The notes: generated from the letters alone by a model not told the origin. A DNA stretch of 64,000 bases from Roseovarius lutimaris (GCF_900115165.1 NZ_FOVP01000012.1:62001-126000), one strand, 5' to 3'; numbered from the stretch's first letter, positions 17,413 through 26,553 are shown. Program-made: numbers and translations.

Positions 17413-18072
17413 TCAACTTTGGCTGGCCGCAACTTCCGCCGCCACTAGTCGCCGCAGTTCGGCCTCACCGAACGGGTCTAATGGCTTGGCGTTGACGAAG
17501 AACGTGGGCGTTTGTCGTACGCCAACCGCTTCGACATCAGCGCGGTCCTGATTGAGTACCGCCACGACACCGGGGGACAGCATCTGTGTCCGGGCAGCTT
17601 CGACATCCAGACCACCGCTTGCGGCAATCTCAAGGATCAAACCCGGTGCCGGAGTGCCATGGGACGCCCATCGGGGCTGCTCGCGCAGGACCGCTTCTAG
17701 CACGGGTTCGAACACATCCTGCATCCGCGCAGCTTCGAGAACACGGATCGCTTCTACCGACGCGTCCCCGTGAAACGCGGTATATCGAATGACGACACGG
17801 ACCGCATCACCGTGCTCAGCCATGACCTCTTTGACCACGGGATAGAAGGCGCGGCAGGCCTCGCAAGCTGGATCGAAAAACTCGACAATCGTGACAGGTG
17901 CCGTTTCGGGGCCGAGGATCGGGGAATAAGGCCGGATCAGCACATCGTTCACTTCCGGCGCGACAGGGACTGCCTCTGCCATGGGTTGGGGGCGGGTGGC
18001 ATACCAGGCAGCGCCGCCAAAACCTGCGGCACCAACAGCCAGAACGGATAGAATAAGGCCGCGTCGATTCAT
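17413..18072 (-). CDS. DsbA-like periplasmic thioredoxin
   Basis: 219 aa from the ATG at 18072; the preceding in-frame codons belong to dsbB in another frame. N-terminal RR plus a hydrophobic signal. The DsbA/Com1-like fold shows V-E-F-F-D-P-A-C-E-A-C-R with active-site CEAC around residues 73-76, and the cis-Pro loop in R-Q-T-P-T-F-F-V-N. It should oxidise or isomerise protein thiols in the periplasm. The overlap with dsbB (ATGA-like) argues that DsbB reoxidises it. Confidence 0.88.
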   Translation of the reverse strand: MNRRGLILSVLAVGAAGFGGAAWYATRPQPMAEAVPVAPEVNDVLIRPYSPILGPETAPVTIVEFFDPACEACRAFYPVVKEVMAEHGDAVRVVIRYTAFHGDASVEAIRVLEAARMQDVFEPVLEAVLREQPRWASHGTPAPGLILEIAASGGLDVEAARTQMLSPGVVAVLNQDRADVEAVGVRQTPTFFVNAKPLDPFGEAELRRLVAAEVAASQS

Positions 18073-18491
18073 GTTTGTTTTTCCTTCAGTGAAAGGGCTG
18101 ACAGCATCCCGATCATCGTGAAGGCGACAAGCGCCATCAGCGGAATCGGAATGCCGAAGATCACCTGGTTGTCGTCGGTACAAGAGGGGCCGGTCGCCGT
18201 GCAGGGCTGGATCGCCTCGGGGATCACCCCGACATAGAGGCCGATGTGATACAACGCCACTGCCGCCCCCCCAAGCGCCAGCGCAACGCCATAGCGCCCC
18301 ACGCGGGGATCCTGCCACCACAGCCCGAGCCCAAGAACGATAGCCAGGGGGAACATGAAGGCGCGCTGGAACCAGCAAAGAACGCAAGGCGTTTGACCAA
18401 GAACCTCGCCAATGAAGAGCACGGCAAGCGATGCGATAAGCGCAACGCCCCACGCCAGGCCAAGTGCAGTTTCTCCAGAAAGTCGGGTCAT
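18069..18491 (-). CDS. dsbB: DsbB-family disulfide bond formation protein
   Basis: 140 aa from the ATG at 18491, right after the sco stop. Four hydrophobic segments, the periplasmic C-V-L-C pair in P-C-V-L-C-W-F-Q-R-A, and a second cysteine pair in Q-P-C-T-A-T-G-P-S-C. DsbB transfers electrons from DsbA to quinone. Short form typical of Gram-negative thiol modules paired with the Com1/DsbA-like partner encoded directly downstream. Confidence 0.88.
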   Translation of the reverse strand: MTRLSGETALGLAWGVALIASLAVLFIGEVLGQTPCVLCWFQRAFMFPLAIVLGLGLWWQDPRVGRYGVALALGGAAVALYHIGLYVGVIPEAIQPCTATGPSCTDDNQVIFGIPIPLMALVAFTMIGMLSALSLKEKQT

Positions 18492-18496
18492 AACGA

Positions 18497-19099
18497 TCAG
18501 ATCCTCTCTCTCAGATCGGCGAGGATCTCTTCGGCGGGCGTGCCATAGGGCCAAGAGTCCGCGAAGCCTGCCTGCGTATCGAAAAGGAAAAGATGCGACG
18601 TGTGACCCATCGTGTATCCATCCGGCGCAGTGGCCTCCTCGATCCGCTCAAAGAAAATTGGGAAGGTCTCGGATGTTGCGGCGATCTGCTCCGGCGTGCC
18701 GGTCAGCCCGATGATCCCTGCGTCGAACAGGGGCACATACTCGGCAAGTGCCATCGGCGTATCCCGCTCCGGATCAATCGTTATGAAAATCGGCTGGACC
18801 TTTGCCGCCTCGTCGCCCAAGCCCTCCATCACGGCCGCGACTTCGGACAGTGTTGTCGGACATACGTCGGGGCAATTGGTGAAGCCGAAGAAGACCAACA
18901 TCCAGCGACCTTTGAAATCTTCCTCCGTTTGGATCATGCCGCGATGATCGGTCAGTTCGAAATCAGCGAAGAGCGGTGGTTCATCTTCGGCTCGGGCAAG
19001 GTCGGCACGGTAGTCGGACCATAGCAACAGCCAGATGAAAGCGAACGCTGCCACGCCCGCAAACACCCACAATACCTTTTGAAGACCTGAAAGCCTCAC
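18497..19099 (-). CDS. SCO1/SenC-family copper chaperone, first gene of the long series
   Basis: 200 aa starting at GTG 19099. N-terminal membrane anchor, then F-T-N-C-P-D-V-C-P with the CxxxC copper site, T-I-D-P-E-R-D-T and M-G-H-T-S-H carrying the ligand His. It is the promoter-proximal gene of a series that runs through dsbB, dsbA, PCuAC, sco, M23, DUF411, ZIP, lspA, lnt, acylase and ctaG. A MerR-type promoter lies 37 bp upstream on the same strand. Its first 33 codons and promoter are duplicated near 26.3-26.5 kb. Confidence 0.92.
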   Translation of the reverse strand: MRLSGLQKVLWVFAGVAAFAFIWLLLWSDYRADLARAEDEPPLFADFELTDHRGMIQTEEDFKGRWMLVFFGFTNCPDVCPTTLSEVAAVMEGLGDEAAKVQPIFITIDPERDTPMALAEYVPLFDAGIIGLTGTPEQIAATSETFPIFFERIEEATAPDGYTMGHTSHLFLFDTQAGFADSWPYGTPAEEILADLRERI

Positions 19100-19177
19100 G
19101 CCGCTCCGCCCGAAATTGATTCTATGTTTTGTGTGTGTTTACATCCTCTAGCTACTGTAGGTTCAAGCATGATTCTG
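19024..19177. repeat. Direct repeat copy A: sco 5' end plus MerR promoter
   Basis: About 150 bp covering the start of sco, its leader and promoter. It reappears in the same orientation at 26335-26487 with roughly 85-90 percent identity by eye. The two copies bracket ccmFGHI and dsbD. Confidence 0.85.
19136..19166 (-). promoter_or_regulatory. MerR-type promoter of the sco-to-ctaG series
   Basis: On the minus strand: -35 TTGAAC (19166-19161), 19-bp spacer containing the dyad CTACAG-TAG-CTAGAG, and -10 TAAACA (19141-19136). Same architecture as the promoter at 344. It directs transcription into sco. Confidence 0.8.
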
Positions 19178-19416
19178 CATCTGCGACAGCGCGTCACGCA
19201 CCTGTGAAGTCAATGTTCACTATTCAGCGCTTCAAAACCTGCCAACACTCAGTTTTTCCCTATTTCGTCCGACTCTAAGGGTGGCCATCAAGGGAAGATC
19301 CGAGCAGATTCCACTAAGTCAGATGCTTGAGGAAAACGGTCCCGCAGACATTAAGCTGCCAATCAGATGCACTGCAAGCATGGGTCATTTTCAAAGTTAT
19401 CAGTTCAAAATAATGC
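19167..19416. other. Intergenic region between divergent MerR promoters
   Basis: About 250 bp separating the sco and ccm promoters. It contains no convincing gene; a 60-codon open frame at 19281 has no family signal. It may hold extra upstream regulatory DNA for either promoter, but no clear motif was found. Confidence 0.4.
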
Positions 19417-19447
19417 TTGAACCTACAGCTACTGTAGGAGCTAGAAA
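19417..19447 (+). promoter_or_regulatory. MerR-type promoter of ccmFGHI
   Basis: -35 TTGAAC (19417-19422), 19-bp spacer with the perfect dyad CCTACAG-CTA-CTGTAGG, and -10 TAGAAA (19442-19447). It is the most symmetrical operator in the window. The ccmF start is about 190 bp downstream, so the mRNA has a long leader. Confidence 0.82.
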
Positions 19448-19644
19448 TGTTGCGAATCATTGATGGGGTCCTGCTCACGGCATGCAAGCACGAAATACTT
19501 CAACCCGCTTGGTTTTCCGCCCGCTTTCACCCCATTTGCAATCCACCGAAGCGCAATGGGATACTCGAAGATCATGCTGAATTCAGCCGATGCGGGAACT
19601 TTGTCCGGCTAGGATGCAGAAGCGCTACTCAGGGAGATAGAAAA

Positions 19645-21636
19645 ATGACGCCTGAAATCGGACAATTCGCACTGATCTTGGCGCTTGCTGTCGCGATGGT
19701 CCAAAGCATCCTGCCGATTGCCGGGGCTAGCACTGGGCGCGTTCTTTGGATGGAAAGCGCCAAAACGACTGCCGCGCTTCAGGTGACGCTGGTTGCCATA
19801 GCGTTCGGCGCACTCATGCGATCTTTTGTTGTCAGTGACTTCACAATCCGCAACGTAGTGGAGAATTCCCACTCGCTGAAGCCGATGATCTTCAAGGTTG
19901 CGGGCACCTGGGGCAGCCACGAAGGGTCTCTACTTCTCTGGACCCTTATTCTCGTTATTTTCGGGGCTGGGGTCGCGCTGCTGGGCAGAAACATTCCGGC
20001 GGGTCTCAAGGCACGAACGTTGTCCGTTCAAGCCTGGATCAGCGTCGGCTTCCTGAGCTTCATGCTCTTCACGTCCAATCCGTTCGATCGGGTTTTCCCG
20101 CCGCCCCTAGATGGCACGGATCTCAACCCGCTTCTGCAGGACATCGGGTTGGCGATGCATCCCCCACTCTTATATTTTGGGTACGTCGGCTTCTCTATCG
20201 TATTCTCCTTCGCAGTCGCGGCTCTGATAGAGGGGCGAGTGGATCCTGCGTGGGCACGTTGGGTGCGGCCCTGGACATTGACGGCCTGGATCAGCCTCAC
20301 TGCAGGGATCGCCCTCGGCTCTTGGTGGGCTTATTACGAACTTGGCTGGGGCGGCTGGTGGTTTTGGGATCCAGTTGAAAACGCATCCTTCATGCCATGG
20401 CTTCTGGGCACTGCACTTCTGCACTCGGCTATTGTTACGGAAAAGCGGGATACGTTCAAAAGTTGGACTATTCTTCTGGCGATCCTGACCTTTTCACTGT
20501 CACTTCTGGGGACATTTATCGTCCGGTCTGGCATTTTGACATCTGTTCACGCGTTTGCGGTTGACCCTGCGCGCGGCGTGTACATTCTCGGCCTTCTTGG
20601 TGTGACAATTGTGGGATCTCTGACGCTCTACGCATGGCGCGCGCCTCAGCTTGGATCGGGTGGCGTCTTTCGGCCAATCAGCCGCGAGGCTGGGCTTTTG
20701 CTCAACAACCTTCTGCTTGCGACCGCAACAGCGACGGTTCTTTTTGGAACACTCTATCCATTGTTTGTGGAAGCGGTGACTGAAGAAAAAATATCAGTTG
20801 GTCCACCATATTTCAACGCGACGTTTATTCCCTTCATGCTGCCCCTCGTCATCATCATGGGAGTTGGCCCGTTCCTTTCCTGGAAACGCGCTGATCTGCC
20901 CGGAATCTGGCAGCGGCTGCGTTGGGTTTTTGGTGTCGCGATTGGTGTTGCAGGGATCGTTTGGTACTTTCAAACAGACGGGCCACTGCTTGCTGTGGTC
21001 TCAATAGGGATTGCCGCCTGGGTTTTTGTTGCGACGTTGCGCGAATGGGCAATGCGCATCAAGCTCTTTGATCTACCGCTTTCTCAGTCTCTGCGTCGCG
21101 CGCGCAACCTGCCGCGCGCTGCGCACGGTATGACCCTCGCGCATCTTGGCGTTGCAATGCTTGTGCTTGGGTTCGTAGGTTCAACTGCCTGGAAGGAAGA
21201 ACGTGTGCTATTCGCAAGACCGGGGACGACCGTGGAAATTGCCGGTTTTGAGGTGATATTCGACGGCGTCGAACAGTTGCGTGGTCCAAACTACATCGCA
21301 CAACAAGGCCAGCTTCGCGTCTTGAAAGATGGGAGTGAGATTGCGACGCTGCATCCGGAGCGCAGAAGTTATCCGGTCGCGGGCACTTCCACGACCGAAT
21401 CTGCAATCCGATCAACCCTCGTCGGAGATCTCTACGTCACCATCAGTGAGCCCGCGGCCGATACGGCGTCGGGCGAATGGAATTTGCGCATTCTCTACGA
21501 GCCACTGGTTAACTGGATATGGATCGGAGCCACGATGCTGGTGCTTGGCGGGTCCCTTTCGCTATCGGATCGCAGGTTGCGGGTGGGAGCGCCGTCGCCA
21601 AAGAGCCAGTCGTCTGCGCTTCAGCCGGCGGAATGA
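19645..21636 (+). CDS. ccmF: Cytochrome c-type biogenesis protein CcmF
   Basis: 663 aa from the ATG at 19645, chosen because AGGGAG precedes it and the N-terminus matches CcmF. An in-frame ATG at 19447 overlaps the promoter -10 and adds unrelated residues. About 15 hydrophobic segments and the haem-handling WWD motif, W-G-G-W-W-F-W-D-P-V-E-N, around residues 235-246. It forms the haem lyase with CcmH/CcmI in the inner membrane. Only ccmF, G, H and I are present, so ccmABCDE must be elsewhere. Control by a metal-type MerR promoter is unusual for ccm genes. Confidence 0.95.
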   Translation: MTPEIGQFALILALAVAMVQSILPIAGASTGRVLWMESAKTTAALQVTLVAIAFGALMRSFVVSDFTIRNVVENSHSLKPMIFKVAGTWGSHEGSLLLWTLILVIFGAGVALLGRNIPAGLKARTLSVQAWISVGFLSFMLFTSNPFDRVFPPPLDGTDLNPLLQDIGLAMHPPLLYFGYVGFSIVFSFAVAALIEGRVDPAWARWVRPWTLTAWISLTAGIALGSWWAYYELGWGGWWFWDPVENASFMPWLLGTALLHSAIVTEKRDTFKSWTILLAILTFSLSLLGTFIVRSGILTSVHAFAVDPARGVYILGLLGVTIVGSLTLYAWRAPQLGSGGVFRPISREAGLLLNNLLLATATATVLFGTLYPLFVEAVTEEKISVGPPYFNATFIPFMLPLVIIMGVGPFLSWKRADLPGIWQRLRWVFGVAIGVAGIVWYFQTDGPLLAVVSIGIAAWVFVATLREWAMRIKLFDLPLSQSLRRARNLPRAAHGMTLAHLGVAMLVLGFVGSTAWKEERVLFARPGTTVEIAGFEVIFDGVEQLRGPNYIAQQGQLRVLKDGSEIATLHPERRSYPVAGTSTTESAIRSTLVGDLYVTISEPAADTASGEWNLRILYEPLVNWIWIGATMLVLGGSLSLSDRRLRVGAPSPKSQSSALQPAE

Positions 21637-21637
21637 T

Positions 21638-22192
21638 ATGATGAAGAAAATCCTTCTCGCGATCCCTGCGCTGGTCGCAGTAGTCTTGGGTGGTTTTTTG
21701 TTCTGGGGACTCAACCCTGACCGAGATCCTAATGCAATTCCTTCTGCTTTAATCTCCGATCCAGTACCGAATTTTGAACTGCCACCAGTAGATGGCACGA
21801 AGACACCCGGCCTGTCAGCCGCAGCCCTTCGCAGCATTGGCGAGCCGTTTTTGGTCAATGTATTCGCTTCATGGTGCGTGCCATGCCGTGCTGAGCATGC
21901 GGTGCTCACCCGATTTGTCGAACAGGACGGTATCCGGCTGATGGGGATCAACTACATGGACAAACCAGCAGATGCAGCCAATTGGCTGGATGAGCTTGGC
22001 AACCCCTATGAAAGGATCGGATCAGACAGCGAAGGCCGCGTCGGGATTGAGTGGGGTATCTCCGGCGTGCCGGAGACTTTTGTGATCGATGGAATGGGGA
22101 TCGTTGTCTATCGCTATGTTGGTCCCATCGTGACGCCAGAGGCACAGGCTGAAATTCGCGCGGCGTTGGCCGCAGCAGGTGGTCAATCATGA
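21638..22192 (+). CDS. ccmG: Thiol:disulfide oxidoreductase CcmG/DsbE
   Basis: 184 aa; ATG at 21638 two bases after the ccmF stop (a second ATG follows at 21641). N-terminal membrane anchor, then a thioredoxin-like domain with F-A-S-W-C-V-P-C-R-A-E-H (active-site WCVPC around residues 79-83) and cis-Pro loop G-V-P-E-T-F-V-I-D. It reduces apocytochrome c cysteines for haem attachment. It overlaps ccmH by 4 bp. Confidence 0.93.
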   Translation: MMKKILLAIPALVAVVLGGFLFWGLNPDRDPNAIPSALISDPVPNFELPPVDGTKTPGLSAAALRSIGEPFLVNVFASWCVPCRAEHAVLTRFVEQDGIRLMGINYMDKPADAANWLDELGNPYERIGSDSEGRVGIEWGISGVPETFVIDGMGIVVYRYVGPIVTPEAQAEIRAALAAAGGQS

Positions 22193-22680
22193 AAGGTTGG
22201 CTCGGTTCACTGGTGCTGGTGCTAGCGCTTTCCGCGACATCATCTGTGTGGGCGGTTGAACCCGATGAGCTGTTAGATGATCCGGTGCTGGAGATGCGCG
22301 CCCGGGAGCTTTCAAAGCAGCTGCGTTGCGTTGTCTGCCAAAATCAGGATATCGACAGCTCGAATGCAGGTGTTGCCAGAACGATGCGGACCTTGCTGCG
22401 CGAACGCCTGATTGCAGGTGATACCGATGGCGAGATCATCGCATTTTTCGTTGGTCGCTATGGTGATTTCGTCCTGTTCCGACCAAGGCTCAAACCCGCT
22501 ACGTATCTGTTGTGGTTCGGACCTGCTGTTCTTTTTGCCGTTGGGATTGGGGTTGTTCTACTCACAATCCGGCGTGGAAGCATCGCGGTTCTTGATGGCA
22601 CAGCTGATCCCCTGAGCGCTGATGAAGAACGTGAGTTCGAGGCCATTTTGCGTGAAGACAAAGGACAGAGAAATCCATGA
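22189..22680 (+). CDS. ccmH: Cytochrome c maturation protein CcmH (CcmL)
   Basis: 163 aa. Signal peptide, then the redox motif L-R-C-V-V-C-Q-N-Q-D-I around residues 46-56, followed by one C-terminal membrane helix. It is the short (N-terminal) CcmH form, with the TPR part encoded separately as ccmI. It binds apocytochrome c together with CcmF. It overlaps the genes on both sides by 4 bp, which supports a tight operon. Confidence 0.93.
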   Translation: MKGWLGSLVLVLALSATSSVWAVEPDELLDDPVLEMRARELSKQLRCVVCQNQDIDSSNAGVARTMRTLLRERLIAGDTDGEIIAFFVGRYGDFVLFRPRLKPATYLLWFGPAVLFAVGIGVVLLTIRRGSIAVLDGTADPLSADEEREFEAILREDKGQRNP

Positions 22681-23828
22681 TTTGGTTCGTGTTTGGCGCG
22701 ATGGCATCGATTACTGCGCTCCTGTTCTTGTCCGGTCTTTATCGAAAAGGTGAAGTCCTGAACAGAAAGGATGGGGCGTTGGCCATCCTCAAGGATCAGC
22801 TTTCCGAAATTGATGCTGATCAAGAGCGGAATCTGATATCCGGTACCGAGGCCGCCGCGGCCAAGGTAGAAATCAAACGGCGCATACTGACCGCCGGTCG
22901 GCTTGAGGCACGCAGGTCGTCGGGCGCAAGCGGGCGAAGCGCCATCCTCGCATCGGCCATTGCCGTGCCTTTGGTGACCTTCGTTCTGTATTCTCAAATC
23001 GGTTCACCGGAAATAAAAAGCCAGCCTCTGGCGTCTCGCGGAGCGGAAACCCAGGAAGCCGCAAACCTCGCGGAGCTGACCCAGAAATTAAAAGCCCGTC
23101 TTGAAGCAGACGAGTCGGGTGGTCCAAGCGAAGGTTGGCGTCTGCTCGGTCGGACTTACATGCGCATGGGTCGCTACGACGCTGCTGTCGATGCATTCGA
23201 ACACGTCGCTGTTCGCGATGATGCAGGTATCGCTACTCTATTACAATTTGCCGAGGCCTTGATCGCAGCCGAGAATGGGGTCGTGACGCCGCACGCGGAG
23301 CGAGTGATCGAACAGGCTTTTGAGATGGACTCAAATGATCCGGGGGCAATTTTCTACAGGGCCCAAGCCCTTGAACAGGATGGAGTTCCAGGCGAAGCGC
23401 GAGCGCTATTGATCGACCGTCTCAAGAGGGCGGATCGCGCCTATCCGTGGATGGAGGTTTTCGTCTCTTTCGCCAACCGGTTGGGAGAACAGGTCGGGAA
23501 ATATCCTGTAAATCTCGCTGACTTTCTGCCAAAACCGCAGGATGTGCGTGGTCCCAGTGCGGCCGACATCGAGGCCGCCCAGGATATGTCAGTCGAGGAG
23601 CGCAGGGCTTTTGTCCGCTCCATGGTTGACCGCTTGGCAACGCGAATGGTGGACGACCCAGACGATCTTGAAGGATGGCTACGGCTAGCGGAGGCGTACA
23701 GTGCATTGGGCGACGTTGATGCTGCTCAGGACGCGGCTACCAAAGCGCGCAACTTGGCAGAAAGCCTTCCGGAAACCGACCCTACGCGTGCCGCCACCAC
23801 GGCCCGATTGGATCGGATCAAAAAATAG
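22677..23828 (+). CDS. ccmI: Cytochrome c maturation protein CcmI (TPR)
   Basis: 383 aa. Two N-terminal membrane segments (around 1-22 and 85-105) flank a cytoplasmic coiled region, then a periplasmic TPR domain (G-W-R-L-L-G-R-T-Y-M-R-M-G-R-Y-D-A-A-V-D-A-F, and later L-R-L-A-E-A-Y-S-A-L-G-D). CcmI chaperones apocytochrome c to the haem lyase. Last gene of the operon. It converges on dsbD with about 100 bp between and no clear terminator. Confidence 0.9.
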   Translation: MIWFVFGAMASITALLFLSGLYRKGEVLNRKDGALAILKDQLSEIDADQERNLISGTEAAAAKVEIKRRILTAGRLEARRSSGASGRSAILASAIAVPLVTFVLYSQIGSPEIKSQPLASRGAETQEAANLAELTQKLKARLEADESGGPSEGWRLLGRTYMRMGRYDAAVDAFEHVAVRDDAGIATLLQFAEALIAAENGVVTPHAERVIEQAFEMDSNDPGAIFYRAQALEQDGVPGEARALLIDRLKRADRAYPWMEVFVSFANRLGEQVGKYPVNLADFLPKPQDVRGPSAADIEAAQDMSVEERRAFVRSMVDRLATRMVDDPDDLEGWLRLAEAYSALGDVDAAQDAATKARNLAESLPETDPTRAATTARLDRIKK

Positions 23829-23927
23829 ATTTGGGCCACGAGGTCACCGATACAAGAGAACTTTCTCCTCTCCTAAAACCAAACCTTTGCAATTTCTGCC
23901 TCTCTTGAGCAATGCAACGGCGCTGTT

Positions 23928-26021
23928 TCATCGTTTTCGGACAGCGCTGAGATTGGCAGTCGACAGCGCTTCGAGAACGGCATCCACGGATAGCAATTCG
24001 GATAAAATGATACCTTCAGGCGCATCTGGACCGTAAACTATGTTGAACGGAATTGCGTATCTGCCGTGCGCCTCGAGATAGGATTGGACTGTCGCGTCCG
24101 GTCGCGTCCAATCCGCGCGCATCGCAATCACGCCTTCCCCGCCAAGTGCTCCAAAAACTGGTTCACGATCCAGGACCAGCGTCTTGTTTGCTTTGCAAGT
24201 AATGCACCAATCCGCAGTAACGTCCACGAATACAGTTTTGCCCTGCGACACTTCACGCGCGATCCGGGACCGATCGAACTCGACCCAGTAAGAAGCACTT
24301 GAGTTTGTTGCGTCAGCGGGCCTATTCGGCAGCAGTGCAGGGGCCGCCAATGTCATGCCCAAAACTGCAGTCATCCCCCACAGCAAACCTCTACGGGGCT
24401 GGACCTGATAGGCTCTTGCAGTCGGTACGATAAGCCCAAGGCCCAACAGCACCAAGCCTGTGAGGGTTGGCGACGTTACACCAATCAAGACCCAGCATAG
24501 CCATACAACGGTTCCGGCAAGCAACAATCCGAGAACAATCTTTAAGCTCATCATCCAGGGTCCCGGTTTGGGCAGCCGGGAGAGGAAACCAGGCCAAACG
24601 GCAGTCAGAATATATGGCAGTGCAAGCCCAATCCCCATCGCCGTAAAAACCGCAAGTATATCTCCTGCCGTGCCGGAAAGGGCGAAGGCAATGGCTGTTC
24701 CCAGCAAAGGGGCGGAACAAGGCGTTGCAAGTACCGCAGTCAGTGCGCCGGTGGAGAAGTCTTCGACATACCCCCGCCCAAAGCGGCCAGATAGCCTAGC
24801 CATCCAGCTACTTGGCAAGGACACTTCAAAAATTCCGAACAAGTTTGCTGAGAAGAGTCCGACAACGAGGATGAGTGCGATCAGAAAATATGCATTCTGA
24901 AATTGCATACCCCATCCAACGGCATATCCGAGCGTCTGAAGCGTTATGATCGCCAAGGCCAGCACCCACATGAAAGCAACAGTTCCGCCAGCCGTGGCGA
25001 GAAATCCGGCGCGCAATTGTGAGACGGAGCGATCCTCATTTCGGAGCGCCGATCCGAATTTAATCGATAGAACCGGCAAGACGCACGGCATTATGTTCAG
25101 GATCAAACCTCCCAGGAAAGACAGCAGTATAATAAGGAAGAACTTAACGTTATCTTGACTGGTTTCGGATACGTAGGGTGGAGAAGGCGCCAAGTCGGTG
25201 GTGTTCACATCATCGAATGTCACCGCGACGTCCTCGTCTACGACGGTAATTCGAAGGGAGGATTGTTCCTCGCTCAACGCAAGAATTGGGAAGCTTGCCC
25301 AGAGACCTGTTCGATCATCTGTGAGTCGGATATCGGGCGCGCCGAATACAGTGCCTGCACCAAATTCTGGAAAAACATCGGGATTGTTCCAGCCAGAAGG
25401 CCGCGTCATCTGAATAACAAAAACTTGACCCTGCTTCAGCGCTGCGCCCGAGATCGCTATTGCACTTTCTGTTCCTGCGACAGGTACGCGAGCGGCCCAT
25501 GTCGCGATTTCGGTCGCGGCTTTAGCGTCGACGCCGGATCCCAATGGAACAGGGAGAGTCAGTTCAAACCTTTCCGGAACGCACACATTGGAGCAGATCA
25601 GCAGATTGACGATTGCCTTCAGCTCGGCTGACCTATCAGAGTTCACAAGCTGCAATTGTAACGGAAATGTCACTTGCTTGGCGTAGCCGAAGTTTTCAAT
25701 TCCGAAGGCTCGGAACCGCGTGGGTGCAGGCCAAAGGATTTCGACGTCTTCGAGGTTTGTGGACTCCTCCCAATCGATCTCCGGCGGCAGGCCAACCTCG
25801 CCCGGCGACCGCCAGTACGCTTTCCATCCTTCCTCCAGTTCAATCTTCAAACCCGCCGAAAGGAACCGCGACCCTGGGGCGATTCCCGCTTCCGCGACAA
25901 TCAAGCGCGCAGTCAGTGCTTCGGAACGATATGCATTGGATTCCAAGGCGCGAACAGGGCTTGCCACTAAAACAACAAAGAGTGCGAGACTGACAAGCAA
26001 TCCTGCCAAGGCTATACGCAT
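23928..26021 (-). CDS. DsbD/ScsB-family protein-disulfide reductase
   Basis: 697 aa inner-membrane thiol reductase. Signal peptide; N-terminal periplasmic domain with C-S-N-V-C-V-P around residues 143-149; a DsbD transmembrane domain with M-P-C-V-L-P-V-L-S and T-P-C-S-A-P-L-L; and a C-terminal thioredoxin domain with T-A-D-W-C-I-T-C-K around residue 605. It carries cytoplasmic reducing power to periplasmic thiols. The N-terminal domain looks like ScsB (suppressor of copper sensitivity) more than classic DsbD. The duplicated MerR promoter at 26446-26476 points at this gene. Confidence 0.9.
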   Translation of the reverse strand: MRIALAGLLVSLALFVVLVASPVRALESNAYRSEALTARLIVAEAGIAPGSRFLSAGLKIELEEGWKAYWRSPGEVGLPPEIDWEESTNLEDVEILWPAPTRFRAFGIENFGYAKQVTFPLQLQLVNSDRSAELKAIVNLLICSNVCVPERFELTLPVPLGSGVDAKAATEIATWAARVPVAGTESAIAISGAALKQGQVFVIQMTRPSGWNNPDVFPEFGAGTVFGAPDIRLTDDRTGLWASFPILALSEEQSSLRITVVDEDVAVTFDDVNTTDLAPSPPYVSETSQDNVKFFLIILLSFLGGLILNIMPCVLPVLSIKFGSALRNEDRSVSQLRAGFLATAGGTVAFMWVLALAIITLQTLGYAVGWGMQFQNAYFLIALILVVGLFSANLFGIFEVSLPSSWMARLSGRFGRGYVEDFSTGALTAVLATPCSAPLLGTAIAFALSGTAGDILAVFTAMGIGLALPYILTAVWPGFLSRLPKPGPWMMSLKIVLGLLLAGTVVWLCWVLIGVTSPTLTGLVLLGLGLIVPTARAYQVQPRRGLLWGMTAVLGMTLAAPALLPNRPADATNSSASYWVEFDRSRIAREVSQGKTVFVDVTADWCITCKANKTLVLDREPVFGALGGEGVIAMRADWTRPDATVQSYLEAHGRYAIPFNIVYGPDAPEGIILSELLSVDAVLEALSTANLSAVRKR

Positions 26022-26235
26022 ATTCTGACCTCTTTTTCTTCGCGCTCGGTCTCGGGAAGTTCCTGTAACGTGCTATTTCCTAAGGCCTTTTGACGCCGTC
26101 AACCCCTTATGCGGTGAGCCCATCCAAGAGTCCGAGTAACTGGGCAACAGCGCTGTTCGTTTGAACCTCCTGTACAACAGCCGTTCTTTTGAGAACAAAT
26201 TTGATCCGCTCTCCATGTGGTCGCATTTGTAGGCT

Positions 26236-26294
26236 AGGGTCCCTTAAAGTTCAGTCATCAGCCAGCTGTTCGCGGTACTTCCGATAGGGACCCT
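26236..26294. repeat. Inverted repeat AGGGTCCCT / AGGGACCCT
   Basis: Two perfect 9-bp complementary arms (26236-26244 and 26286-26294) enclose 41 bp in the leader upstream of dsbD. It lies exactly where similarity to sco copy A ends, so it may be a recombination scar or an mRNA hairpin. Confidence 0.5.
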
Positions 26295-26410
26295 GTCGAG
26301 AGTCGAAGCTGGGCGATAAAATAGTCAGCCCACAGGAACAGCCAGATAGAAACGAACGCGGCCACGCCCGCAAGCACCCACAATATATTTTGAAGACCTG
26401 AAAGCCTCAC
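26258..26410 (-). pseudogene. Truncated sco remnant (duplicated 5' end)
   Basis: An open frame of 50 codons starting at GTG 26410. The first 30 or so residues match the N-terminus of sco at 19099 (R-L-S-G-L-Q-x-x-L-W-V, A-G-V-A-A-F, I-W-L-x-L-W-x-D-Y). It then diverges and stops before the CxxxC domain, so it cannot be a functional chaperone. It is a by-product of the duplication that also copied the promoter. Confidence 0.8.
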
Positions 26411-26487
26411 ACCGCTCCGCCCCAAATTGATTCTATGTTTCTGTGAGTCTACATCCTCTAGCTACTGTAGGTTCAAGCGCGATTGTC
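26335..26487. repeat. Direct repeat copy B: sco 5' end plus MerR promoter
   Basis: Second copy of the 19024-19177 segment, same orientation and about 7.3 kb away. It retains an intact-looking promoter but only the first codons of sco. Confidence 0.85.
26446..26476 (-). promoter_or_regulatory. Duplicated MerR-type promoter, upstream of dsbD
   Basis: Minus strand: -35 TTGAAC (26476-26471), 19-bp spacer with the same dyad as at 19136, and -10 TAGACT (26451-26446), closer to consensus than the original. The next full gene downstream is dsbD at 26021, so it probably brings dsbD under the MerR regulator. Confidence 0.72.
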
Positions 26488-26553
26488 ATCGATCGGCCAA
26501 CAATCACCGATCTGTGAAACTCAGGTGAAGCTTGTGATGCGCACTGCATAAAG

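Noticed and set aside
17413..18453. 346-codon frame joining dsbA with upstream sequence
   Set aside because: The upstream half is an alternative frame of dsbB; the true start is ATG 18072 followed by a signal peptide.
19447..19644. In-frame extension of ccmF back to ATG 19447
   Set aside because: That ATG lies within the promoter -10 and the extra 66 residues do not look like CcmF, while ATG 19645 has a good ribosome site.
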